Shown in pieces: positions 43,823 through 51,677 of a stretch of 64,000 nt of DNA. The notes under the pieces were generated by a model. The model was given only the letters and a program-made list of their open reading frames with translations. It was not told the origin of the DNA and did no database searches. The first letter of the stretch is position 1; each line of letters begins with the position of its first letter. The translations under genes were made by a program, and so were the position numbers. This DNA comes from Prauserella marina. Its GTDB lineage: Bacteria > Actinomycetota > Actinomycetes > Mycobacteriales > Pseudonocardiaceae. Where the stretch lies: positions 2,096,501 through 2,160,500 of the forward strand of contig NZ_CP016353.1 of NCBI RefSeq assembly GCF_002240355.1, in the 5' to 3' direction.

Positions 43823-46116
43823 CCACTGTGGACAATCCGGTTCGCGACACCGTCGGCGCGCCCGTGCGGCGTGCCGACGGAACACCCAAGGTACGCGGCG
43901 AATTCGCGTTCTCATCCGACCTCGACGCGCCGGGAATGCTGTGGGGCGCCACGATACGCAGCCCGCATCCGCACGCCCGCGTGCTCGGAGTCGACGCCAG
44001 CGCCGCGACGGCGATGAAGGGCGTCCGCGGGGTACTGACGCACCACGACATCCCCGGTACCAACAGGTTCGGGCTGGAACGGCGCGATCAGCCGGTGCTG
44101 GCGGCCGACCTCGTGCGGTATGCGGGGGAGCCGGTCGCCGTCGTCGCGGCCGACGACCCCGGCACCGCGAGCAAGGCCGCGAAGGCGATCGTCGTCGAGT
44201 ACGAGGTGCTGGAACCGCTCACCGATCCGGAGGCGGCGCTGCGGGGAGCCGGTCCCGTATTGCACGAGGGCGGCAACATCGTCGCGCATCGCAGGATCCG
44301 CAAGGGTTCCGGTGTTCCGGAGGCGGACGTCGTCGTCACCGGGACCTACGAGGTCGGGATGCAGGACCAGGCTTTTCTCGGTCCGGAGTCGTGTCTTGCC
44401 GTGCCGGGCGGCGACGGTGGCGTCGACCTGTTCTGCTCGACCCAATGGCTGCACATCGACCGCGATCAACTGTGTGACGTGCTCGCGCTGCCGGAGGACA
44501 AGGTGCGGCTGACGTTGTCCGGTGTCGGCGGGGCGTTCGGAGGCAGGGAAGACCTCAGCGTGCAGGCCCACGCGTGCCTGCTCGCGCTGCGGCTCGGCAG
44601 GCCGGTCAAAATGGTCTACGACAGAGAGGAATCCTTTGTCGGGCACGTGCACCGCCATCCGGCGTGGCTGGAGTACGAGCACGGCGCGACGAAGGACGGA
44701 AAGCTCGTCTATGTCAAGGCGCGCATCCTGCTCGACGGGGGCGCCTACGCGTCGACCTCGCACGCGGTGACCGGAAACGCGGGCTGTTTCGCGGCGGGAC
44801 CCTACGAGGTGCCGACCGTGCACGTCGACAGTTACTCCGTCTACACCAACAACCCGCCATGCGGCGCCATGCGGGGTTTCGGTGCCGTGCAGGCATGTTT
44901 CGGCTACGAGTCGCAAATGGACAAACTGGCGGCCGCGCTGAATCTGGATCCGGTGGAGCTGCGGTTGCGCAATGCCGTGCATACCGGCAGCGCGATGGCG
45001 ACAGGGCAGCGGATTCACGGTCCCGCGCCGGTGGCCGAGTTGCTGACAAGGGTCAGGGACATGCCGTTGCCGGAAGCGGAGAATTCGGATGTGCTGCGCC
45101 CTGGCGGCACGGGCAACACGACCGACGGCGAGGGCGTGCGCAGGGGCGTGGGCTATGGGGTGTCGGTGAAGAACATCTGCAAGTCGCTCGGCTACGACGA
45201 CTATGGGACGGCGAGGGTCCGGCTCGCGGTGGCGGATGGCAAGGCGGCGGTGTGGGTGCACACGGCCGCCGCGGAAGTCGGGCAGGGTCTGGTGACGGTG
45301 CAGGCGCAGATCGCGCGGACCGAGCTGGGGGTCGGAGAGGTGACCGTGGTGCCGGCCGACACGGCGGTCGGCGACGCGGGCACGTCGTCGGCGTCGAGAC
45401 AGACGTGGGTGTCGGGCGGGGCGGTCAAGGCGGCCTGCGACGCGGTCAGGGAAGCCGCGTTGGCGGCCGTCGCCCCCGCGTGCGGCGAACCGGCGGCCGC
45501 CCTGCGGCTCGAAGAGGGACACGTCGTCTCGGCAGCGACCGGCAGGGCGTGGCGGCTCGCCGACGTGCTGGGGGAGGTGGTGATCGACGAGACGCGCGTG
45601 TACCGGCACAGGGAGACGTTCCCGATCGATCCGGAGACCGGGCAGGGCGATGGGCACGTGGCGTTCGCGTTCGCGGCGCACAGGGCGGTGGTGGACGTCG
45701 ACGTCGACCTCGGGCTGGTGCGGGTCGTGGAGATCGCGTGCGCCGAGGACGTGGGCAAGGCGATGAACCCGCCCGCCGTCGAGGGGCAGATGCACGGCGG
45801 CATCGCTCAGGGCCTCGGCCTGGCGCTGATGGAGGAGATCCAGGTCGAGGGCGGCCTGATCCGCAACCCGTCGTTCACCGACTACCTGATCCCCACCACG
45901 CTCGACATGCCCGCCGTCAAGCTGGACATCTTGGAACTTCCGCGGGACGACTCGCCGTACGGTCTGACCGGGGTGGGGGAGCCGTCGCTGCTGTCCTGCC
46001 CCGCCGCCGTGGTGGCGGCGATCCGCGATGCCACCGGCGTGGACGTCACCAGGATCCCGGTGCGGCCCGACGCGCTGGCCACCATCGTCGAGGCAGGGGA
46101 AGGCGACCCGCTATAG
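43819..46116 (+). CDS. Molybdopterin-binding large subunit of a molybdenum hydroxylase
   Basis: A 765-aa catalytic subunit. Visible motifs are VGGAFGGRE (Mo-cofactor loop), PCGAMRGFGAVQACF, AAAEVGQGLVTVQAQIA and the catalytic Glu721 in GVGEPS. It hydroxylates ring carbons next to nitrogen in purines, pyridines, pyrimidines and similar. It is about the length of XdhA-type subunits and lacks the CO dehydrogenase loop CSFR. Substrate cannot be read from sequence. It closes the operon; a tRNA gene follows 39 bases later. Confidence 0.93.
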   Translation: MTTVDNPVRDTVGAPVRRADGTPKVRGEFAFSSDLDAPGMLWGATIRSPHPHARVLGVDASAATAMKGVRGVLTHHDIPGTNRFGLERRDQPVLAADLVRYAGEPVAVVAADDPGTASKAAKAIVVEYEVLEPLTDPEAALRGAGPVLHEGGNIVAHRRIRKGSGVPEADVVVTGTYEVGMQDQAFLGPESCLAVPGGDGGVDLFCSTQWLHIDRDQLCDVLALPEDKVRLTLSGVGGAFGGREDLSVQAHACLLALRLGRPVKMVYDREESFVGHVHRHPAWLEYEHGATKDGKLVYVKARILLDGGAYASTSHAVTGNAGCFAAGPYEVPTVHVDSYSVYTNNPPCGAMRGFGAVQACFGYESQMDKLAAALNLDPVELRLRNAVHTGSAMATGQRIHGPAPVAELLTRVRDMPLPEAENSDVLRPGGTGNTTDGEGVRRGVGYGVSVKNICKSLGYDDYGTARVRLAVADGKAAVWVHTAAAEVGQGLVTVQAQIARTELGVGEVTVVPADTAVGDAGTSSASRQTWVSGGAVKAACDAVREAALAAVAPACGEPAAALRLEEGHVVSAATGRAWRLADVLGEVVIDETRVYRHRETFPIDPETGQGDGHVAFAFAAHRAVVDVDVDLGLVRVVEIACAEDVGKAMNPPAVEGQMHGGIAQGLGLALMEEIQVEGGLIRNPSFTDYLIPTTLDMPAVKLDILELPRDDSPYGLTGVGEPSLLSCPAAVVAAIRDATGVDVTRIPVRPDALATIVEAGEGDPL

Positions 46117-46155
46117 TCGCGGGCGCGGGGCGTGGCCGGACTGTGCCCCGAAGTG

Positions 46156-46229
46156 GGGCCGGTAGCTCAGTTGGTTAGAGCAGGGGACTCATAATCCCTT
46201 GGCCGCGGGTTCGAGCCCCGCCCGGCCCA
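46156..46229 (+). tRNA. tRNA with anticodon CAT (Ile2 or elongator Met)
   Basis: A 74-nt cloverleaf. Acceptor 46156-46162 (GGGCCGG) pairs perfectly with 46222-46228; anticodon loop CTCATAA, anticodon 46190-46192; T-arm GGTTCGAGCCC. CCA is not encoded. The D-stem and anticodon-stem pattern (GAGCAGGGGACTCATAATCC) resembles lysidine-modified tRNA-Ile2 more than elongator Met, but sequence alone cannot settle this. It is not initiator tRNA. Confidence 0.92.
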
Positions 46230-46367
46230 CTCGTTCTTGATGCAGCGTGTCCGCCGACCGCGCGGACCAGGTCGTTCCGTTGATAATTTTGCGGGAGCGA
46301 CCCCCGCAGACCCCACAAACCGTGGTTGCGTCATGTGGTTCTTATGCCGACGCGTTAGGCCCACTCG
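46224..46367. repeat. Imperfect direct repeat of the tRNA 3' end
   Basis: GGCCCACTCG occurs at 46224-46233 (last bases of the tRNA plus four) and again at 46358-46367. The similarity goes on for nine bases with four changes. Copies of a tRNA 3' end are typical of integration sites, so this may be an old attL/attR pair. No integrase is near. Confidence 0.35.
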
Positions 46368-46803
46368 ATCCTGGTGCCCGCTTGTTCGGCGGGCACGCTT
46401 TCCCCGTCGGCGATCATCGTCATCTTTTCTAGGGGCGCCTCTGGCCGTGCCCCCGAAGCTGGCTCAGTGGACGTCGTCGTCCTGTCGCCGCTGGCGTAGC
46501 AGTCGGCGTGGTTGTCAGTGCCTGCTATCCGGCCAAGGAGTCGTCCTGCTGGAAGTCTCGACAATGGTCTCGCGGCCGATCTCGGCACGGTGTCGCTTAA
46601 GTGCACGGTATCTCCTCACATCGATAGGCAGATTCCCTTACCGAGCGCCAGGCACGCCGCCGGCCTACCGGAGTCATGTGTCCACATTGCACCTACCACG
46701 CCCGGCCGTCTTGCGTGTCGCGTTCGGAGTTGACCTCAACCATGGTTGAGGTGATGGAGTGAAAGCCGTCGCGGGCAATGCGTCGGTGACGGAAAGGACA
46801 GTC
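46230..46803. other. 574-bp gene-poor stretch behind the tRNA
   Basis: Lower in GC and less ordered than the surroundings. Open frames are short; the one on the minus strand at 46355-46606 is not convincing. Its right end contains the SoxR-type dyad and the pump promoter. The rest has no supported gene. Confidence 0.45.
46733..46752 (+). promoter_or_regulatory. SoxR box in the efflux-pump promoter
   Basis: ACCTCAACCA / TGGTTGAGGT is a perfect 20-bp palindrome. It overlaps a -35 TTGACC (46730-46735), and a weak -10 (TGGAGT, 46755-46760) follows with the long 19-base spacing of MerR-family promoters. CCTCAA-N6-TTGAGG is the known SoxR operator core, and a SoxR-type gene lies behind the pump. 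Confidence 0.8.
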
Positions 46804-48339
46804 ATGGATTCCTCGGTGCCCACTGTTGCCGGTCGGGTTGGCCCCGGCGACGTGTCTTCGCGGGTGCGCTCCCGGCTGACGTTGCCCGTCGTATTGGTCG
46901 GTGTCGCTTTGGTGGCGATGTCGATTTCGGGTACCGCGCTCGCGTTGCCGAGCATGGGCCGCGAGCTCGACGCGTCGGGATCGGCACTTAACTGGGTGGT
47001 CGCCGGTTACAACCTCGCTTTCGCGGCGATGACGCTCGTCGCCGGAGCGGCGGCTGACCGCGCGGGCCGCAGGAGGATGTTCATCATCGCGGCGGCCGTG
47101 TTCTCGGCGGGGTTCGTCGGCACGGCGCTGGCACCATCGATTCTGGTCGTCGACGTCGCGCGCATTGTCTCCGGTATCGGAGGCGCGGGAGTCATGGCGG
47201 CGGGCGGCGCTCTCTTGGCGTCGAACTATGACGGAGCCGCCCGCAACCGAGCGTTCGCGTTCATGGGAACCATGGCAGGCGTCGGCATCGCCATGGGCCC
47301 CACACTGGTCGGCGGATTGATCTCGCTCGCGGGCTGGAGGGGAAGCTTCGTCGTGTTCGCGGTTGTCGGAGCCGTCATCGCCATCGGAGCACGGCGTCTC
47401 GTGGAGTCTCGCGCCTGCGAAGCCCGGACCGACTGGATCGGAAGCGCGCTGTTCGTCGGCGCTCTGAGCGCGCTCATGTTCGCCCTCCTGGAAGCCCCTG
47501 AGATCGGCTGGGCGCACCCGGCGATCCTGTGTGCGTTCGCGGGGGGCGGGGTCGGACTCGCCGCTTTCGCCGTGACCCAACGCCGCAGCGCCGCTCCGGT
47601 GCTGGCCCCTGAGCTGGTCGCTGAGCGCGGGTTCATGGGCTGGTGCCTCGCGACGCTGACGACGTCTTTCGGCTTCCTCGGTGTGCTGGTGTTCCTTCCC
47701 ACCTACCTTCAGGCGGTGGCCGGTCATACTCCGGCGACCGCCGGGCTGGCGATGTTGCTGCTCACGGCACCAGTGTTACTGGCCCCGGTGCTTGCCGTCA
47801 GCTTGGTCAACCGCGGTGTCTCCGCGCGACTGCTGATCATGATCGCGTTGGCTCTTGTCGTCGCGGGGAACTTCGGCCTGCTCGCGCTCGGCGCTGAGAA
47901 CACGACGGCGGTGGTCGCCCTGCCGCTGTTGCTGATCGGCGTCGGCATGGGCGCCTCGTTCGGCATCACCGATGGCCAGGCCATGAGCCTCGTCCCCGCG
48001 CGACTGGTCGGCACGGCGGCAGGCTTTCTCAACACACTCCGGGGCGCGGCCGAAGCCCTCGTCATCGCGGCGTTCAGCGCCGCCCTGATCGGTGTGCTCA
48101 CCGCACGCCTCGGCGACGCGAACCACGCGGCGGCCGTCGCCGCGGGCGACCTCGACCCCGCGCGAGGTCCTGGCTACGACGCCGAGATCGATGCGTTTAC
48201 CGCCTCATGGCATCTCACCCAGACCGGTATCGGCATCGCCTGCCTTCTGCTGTCCGCGATCGTCGCCGTCCTGCTTTTCTCGTCTCCTCACCGCTCCCTC
48301 GGGGAGGTAGGTGACCGCGATGCCGGCCCGGCGAAATGA
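46804..48339 (+). CDS. DHA2-family MFS efflux pump, SoxR-controlled
   Basis: A 511-aa 14-helix exporter: ISGTALALPSMGRELDASGSALNWVVAGYNL, GAAADRAGRRRMFI (motif A), RIVSGIGGAGVMAAGGALL and GPTLVGGLISLAGWRGSFVVF (motif C). ATG at 46804 has GGAAAGGA upstream. An earlier GTG at 46759 would lie at or before the predicted transcript start, so it was rejected. It is followed by soxR with a 29-base overlap. It probably exports redox-active compounds or antibiotics. Confidence 0.9.
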   Translation: MDSSVPTVAGRVGPGDVSSRVRSRLTLPVVLVGVALVAMSISGTALALPSMGRELDASGSALNWVVAGYNLAFAAMTLVAGAAADRAGRRRMFIIAAAVFSAGFVGTALAPSILVVDVARIVSGIGGAGVMAAGGALLASNYDGAARNRAFAFMGTMAGVGIAMGPTLVGGLISLAGWRGSFVVFAVVGAVIAIGARRLVESRACEARTDWIGSALFVGALSALMFALLEAPEIGWAHPAILCAFAGGGVGLAAFAVTQRRSAAPVLAPELVAERGFMGWCLATLTTSFGFLGVLVFLPTYLQAVAGHTPATAGLAMLLLTAPVLLAPVLAVSLVNRGVSARLLIMIALALVVAGNFGLLALGAENTTAVVALPLLLIGVGMGASFGITDGQAMSLVPARLVGTAAGFLNTLRGAAEALVIAAFSAALIGVLTARLGDANHAAAVAAGDLDPARGPGYDAEIDAFTASWHLTQTGIGIACLLLSAIVAVLLFSSPHRSLGEVGDRDAGPAK

Positions 48340-48856
48340 CGTCACGTCAGGTCCTGTCCGTCACATCGACCCTTCCGAACCGCTGGCCATCGGCGAGGTG
48401 ATCTCGCGTACCGGGGTATCCGCGTCCGCACTGCATTTCTACGAACGAAAGGGACTGATCTCCAGCGAACGCACCTCCGCGAACCAGCGCCTGTATCCAC
48501 GACACATGTTGCGCCGGATCTCTCTCGTCCTTGTCGCCAAACGCCTTGGCATCCCTCTCACCGATGTGGCGAACATCTTCGCTGGTCTGCCGGACGATCA
48601 CGCGCCTACCCACCAGGACTGGCAACGAGTGTCCCGCAGCTGGAAACGTCAGCTGGAGGAACGCCGACGGCAGCTCGAAACCCTCGAACATGAGCTCACC
48701 GGTTGTATCGGATGTGGTTGCCTGTCCATGCGAGCCTGCCTCCTGCTCAACCCCGACGATGCCCTCAGCACCCAAGGGCCGGGGCCCGTGCGCATCCAGG
48801 GGCTCGCGTCCGGTGAGCCGACCCAAGGGCAGTCAGGCGCACCGTCATCGCGATAG
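48311..48856 (+). CDS. soxR: SoxR, [2Fe-2S] MerR-family redox sensor
   Basis: A 181-aa MerR-family regulator. The HTH is LAIGEVISRTGVSASALHFYERKGLISSERTSANQRLYPRHMLRRISLV. The iron-sulfur motif C-x2-C-x-C-x5-C is complete (Cys132, Cys135, Cys137, Cys143). Such proteins activate their promoter when the cluster is oxidised by redox-cycling compounds. The GTG at 48311 follows GGGGAGG; ATG at 48320 is an alternative. It shares an operon with the pump and would act at the box at 46733. Confidence 0.93.
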   Translation: MTAMPARRNDVTSGPVRHIDPSEPLAIGEVISRTGVSASALHFYERKGLISSERTSANQRLYPRHMLRRISLVLVAKRLGIPLTDVANIFAGLPDDHAPTHQDWQRVSRSWKRQLEERRRQLETLEHELTGCIGCGCLSMRACLLLNPDDALSTQGPGPVRIQGLASGEPTQGQSGAPSSR

Positions 48857-49001
48857 ACCGGGCGCCGGTTCTCCTGCCGCTGTGTCACCGCGAGGCGGTG
48901 ATTCCGCCGCGTCGAGGCACAGGGCGTCGGCGACCGCGCCCAGCTTCTCCCACAGGGGGGAGGTGAGCGGCCAGAAGCCGCCCGTGCGGAGGAGGAAGAG
49001 C

Positions 49002-49024
49002 GGCCGTCTCATATTGAGACGGCC
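49002..49024. promoter_or_regulatory. Dyad GGCCGTCTCA-TAT-TGAGACGGCC upstream of the activator
   Basis: A perfect 10+10 inverted repeat with a three-base spacer, 104 bases before the GAF/Fis gene. Its core GTCTCA-TAT-TGAGAC is matched by GTCGCA-TTT-TGCGAC at 51621-51635. The distance suits an upstream activator site. A terminator role is less likely because no T-run follows. Confidence 0.6.
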
Positions 49025-49127
49025 CAGCTCTTGCGCCTGACCCCGCCCGCGTCCCGGGGTATCTTGCGGGTACGACAACGTGGTCGCCGGTGCGAGGCGG
49101 CGCGTTCGACGTGACGAGGAGTTCCTT

Positions 49128-50834
49128 GTGCCGGACAACGCCGAAATCGATCGAATCCAGCTGGCGAAGGAAATGGTGCTGCCCAGCGACGGAAGGCCGC
49201 TTGGCAGGCAGACCGCGCACCTGGCCGAGTCGTGGCGGCGGTCACGCACGGCGCTCGGCGCCCCCGAGAACATCACCGACGTCCCGCAGGTCAGCGAGGA
49301 ACTACTGGACGCGCACCTGCTCGATCTGTTCAGGGAACCGCTGACCAGGTTCTCCGACAGCGTCGCGGGTACCGGGCTCGGCGTGCTGCTGGCCGACTCG
49401 CGCGGCCGGATCCTGCACAGGTGGTGCGGCGACCGCACCGCCGCCGCGCACCTCGACCGGATCGGCACGGTACGCGGGGCGGTGCTGTCCGAGGACAGCG
49501 TCGGTACCAACGGGGTCGGCACTGTCGCCGCCTCGGGGCGCAGCGTCCAGATCAGGGGCGGCGAACACTTCGCGGAGTTCTACCGTGACGCCGTGTGCAC
49601 GGGCGCGCCCGTCCGGCATCCGATGACGGGCAGCCTGCTCGCCGTGGTGACCCTGTCCTGTGACGTCACTCCCAGGACCGACCTGCTGCGGCCACTGCTC
49701 GACAGCGTGACCCAGCGGCTCGAAGCGCAGGTGCTGGACATGCAGCAACCGGCGGCGCGCAGGGCTTTCGACACCTTCCTCGAACTCAGCAGGGTCAGGA
49801 CCGAGCCGGTGGTCGTGTTCGGATCGGCGGGCCTGCTCATCCAGAATTCCCAGTCGGGGCGGCTCGTGCCGGAGGACCTGGACCGGCTCCAGGAACTGTG
49901 CGCCGAGGCGAAGGGGCCGGGCCGTCAGGTCGTCGAATTGACGACGGGACCAGCGATGGTGCACGTGACGGTCGTCGAGCCGGGCAACGCGGTCGCCGTG
50001 GTCGAGGAGCAGCACAGCCCGGCGCGGACACATACCGTGATCGCGCCACCACGCAGGTTGATCGGCCGGGATCCGGACTGGCTCGCCACCCACAGGGAGA
50101 TCGAGCGGTCCCGCGCGTCGGCGACGCCGGTGATCGTGGCGGGGCGCTCCGGCGCCGGCAAGGTGTCACTGGCGCTCGGCCGTCCCGTTCAGCAGGACGC
50201 TCAGACGCGCGGACAGGTCTTCGACGCCGCCCAGCGCCACGTTCTCGGCAAGCGGGAATGGCTCGCCGAACTCGGCAGGCGGCTGGAGGCTCCCGGCGAC
50301 CTCGTGGTGCGCGGAGCGCAGACCCTCGAACCCGCGCTGCTCGACGGGATGCGCACGCTGCTGGAGCAGACGCAGCGCAGCAGGCCGGTGCTCGTCACCC
50401 TCACCGCCGATGCCCGTGAAGACGCCGAGGCGTTCGGCCTGAAATACGCGGCACCGGTCGTGTGGGTTCCCGCGCTTGCCGAGCGCGTCGGCGACCTGCC
50501 CGCGCTGTGGCGGCATTTCGCGGCCTCGCCCGGCTTCTTCCCCGACCAGGAATGCCTCGAACTGCTCAAGGCATATCGCTGGCCGGGGAACCTGAAGGAA
50601 CTGCGCACGGTCATCGCGCAGCTCGGCGGCGGGGACGGTGTGGTGTCGCCCGCGGACCTGCCGCCGACGATCAGGGCGGCGAGATCGCTGACGATGATCG
50701 AACAGGTCGAACTCGAAGCCATCAGGAAAGCCTTGCGTGAAGCGAACGGCAACCGGGCGAAGGCCGCGCAGATCCTCGGCGTTTCCAGGGCGACCGTCTA
50801 CCGGAAGATCAAGGCGTACCGGCTGGTGAGCTGA
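49128..50834 (+). CDS. GAF/Fis-type transcriptional activator (AcoR-like) of the ketone cluster
   Basis: A 568-aa regulator. An N-terminal helical part and GAF-like sensor domain (residues about 30-220) are followed by an AAA+-like region with Walker A GRSGAGKV (residues about 345-355) and a C-terminal Fis helix-turn-helix (EAIRKALREANGNRAKAAQILGVSRATVYRKIK). No GAFTGA loop for sigma-54 contact is seen, as expected in actinomycetes, which lack sigma-54. GTG at 49128 follows GAGGAG. It heads the ketone-pathway genes and likely activates them. Confidence 0.87.
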   Translation: MPDNAEIDRIQLAKEMVLPSDGRPLGRQTAHLAESWRRSRTALGAPENITDVPQVSEELLDAHLLDLFREPLTRFSDSVAGTGLGVLLADSRGRILHRWCGDRTAAAHLDRIGTVRGAVLSEDSVGTNGVGTVAASGRSVQIRGGEHFAEFYRDAVCTGAPVRHPMTGSLLAVVTLSCDVTPRTDLLRPLLDSVTQRLEAQVLDMQQPAARRAFDTFLELSRVRTEPVVVFGSAGLLIQNSQSGRLVPEDLDRLQELCAEAKGPGRQVVELTTGPAMVHVTVVEPGNAVAVVEEQHSPARTHTVIAPPRRLIGRDPDWLATHREIERSRASATPVIVAGRSGAGKVSLALGRPVQQDAQTRGQVFDAAQRHVLGKREWLAELGRRLEAPGDLVVRGAQTLEPALLDGMRTLLEQTQRSRPVLVTLTADAREDAEAFGLKYAAPVVWVPALAERVGDLPALWRHFAASPGFFPDQECLELLKAYRWPGNLKELRTVIAQLGGGDGVVSPADLPPTIRAARSLTMIEQVELEAIRKALREANGNRAKAAQILGVSRATVYRKIKAYRLVS

Positions 50835-50841
50835 GGGCCGT

Positions 50842-51564
50842 TCACTGCGCGAGATACCCGCCGTCGATGACGAGTTCCGCGCCGGTCATGAACGTGGATT
50901 CGCCGGAGGCGAGAAAGACGGCGCCGTTGGCGATTTCCTCCGGCTGTCCGGGGCGGCCCATCGGGGTCTGGCCGACGACGTAGTCGTTCACCGCGGGGTC
51001 CTGTGAGTCGGTGAGCGGCGTCGCGATGAATCCTGGATGCAGCGAGTTGACCCGGATTCCGTCCTTGGCGTGGGTGATGGCCGCGTTCTTCGACATCGTG
51101 CGCACCGCGCCCTTGGTGGCGTGGTAGGCGTGCGCGCCGGCCACGGCGGCGGTGCCCCAGATCGACGAGACGTTGATGATCGAGCCGCCGCCACCCGCGA
51201 GCATGTGCGGGATCACCGCGCGCATGCCGAGCCAGGTCCCGGTCTGATTGACCGCCACCACCTGGTTCCAGTCCTCGACGGTGAGTTCCTGAACCGGTTC
51301 GTAGGTGATGATCCCGGCATTGTTGGCCAGTACGTCGACCCGGCCGTGCCGGTCGGCGACACCACCGATCACGCGTTCCCAGTCGTCCGGATTGGACACG
51401 TCAAGCCGCTCGTATTCGAGTCCGTCGGCCGAGTAGTCGCAGGATTCCCCGCGACCGGTGGCGATGACGGTGGCTCCTTCGCGGGCGAACGCCGTGGCGA
51501 TGGCCCTGCCGATGCCGCGGCCGGATCCGGTGACGACGGCGATTTTTCCTGTGAGGCGAGGCAT
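50842..51564 (-). CDS. Short-chain dehydrogenase (SDR)
   Basis: A 240-aa NAD(P)-dependent enzyme with all classical motifs: VVTGSGRGIGRAIA, NNAG, SSIWG, YHATK (catalytic Tyr-Lys) and DGGYLAQ at the end. It likely oxidises a secondary alcohol to a ketone or a keto-acid step. ATG at 51564 gives the standard N-terminus; the longer frame to 51627 was rejected. It is divergent from the esterase-BVMO operon with the dyad at 51621 between them. Confidence 0.92.
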   Translation of the reverse strand: MPRLTGKIAVVTGSGRGIGRAIATAFAREGATVIATGRGESCDYSADGLEYERLDVSNPDDWERVIGGVADRHGRVDVLANNAGIITYEPVQELTVEDWNQVVAVNQTGTWLGMRAVIPHMLAGGGGSIINVSSIWGTAAVAGAHAYHATKGAVRTMSKNAAITHAKDGIRVNSLHPGFIATPLTDSQDPAVNDYVVGQTPMGRPGQPEEIANGAVFLASGESTFMTGAELVIDGGYLAQ

Positions 51565-51620
51565 ACGTCGAGTGTTGGGCACGAGCGGGGCGGCCGAGTG
51601 TGTCACTGTGAGAGCGCGGT

Positions 51621-51635
51621 GTCGCATTTTGCGAC
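51621..51635. promoter_or_regulatory. Second copy of the activator dyad
   Basis: GTCGCA-TTT-TGCGAC, followed by GGCC, in the 113-base gap between the divergent SDR and esterase genes. It shares the form GTCkCA-TwT-TGmGAC-GGCC with the site at 49002-49024, so both are likely bound by the GAF/Fis regulator. It could serve both divergent promoters. Confidence 0.65.
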
Positions 51636-51677
51636 GGCCCTCGCCACCGGCGCGGTGGCCGGGTCAGTCTCGTCGGT

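Noticed and set aside
43912-45795. A 627-codon minus-strand frame antisense to the molybdenum large subunit
   Set aside because: It lacks any family motif and its codon bias is that of a shadow of the opposite strand.
44574-46178. A 534-codon plus-strand frame in another phase of the molybdenum large subunit
   Set aside because: The true frame holds all catalytic motifs; this one is rich in Arg and Gly without any pattern.
46156-46229. Initiator tRNA-Met
   Set aside because: The first base pair of the acceptor stem is intact and the anticodon stem lacks the three G:C pairs of initiator tRNA.
46355-46606. An 84-codon minus-strand frame in the gene-poor stretch
   Set aside because: No ribosome site, no recognisable family. 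The end reads like protein but support is too weak.
46759-46803. Upstream GTG start for the SoxR-controlled pump
   Set aside because: It would lie at or before the transcript start expected from the SoxR promoter; ATG 46804 has a strong ribosome site.
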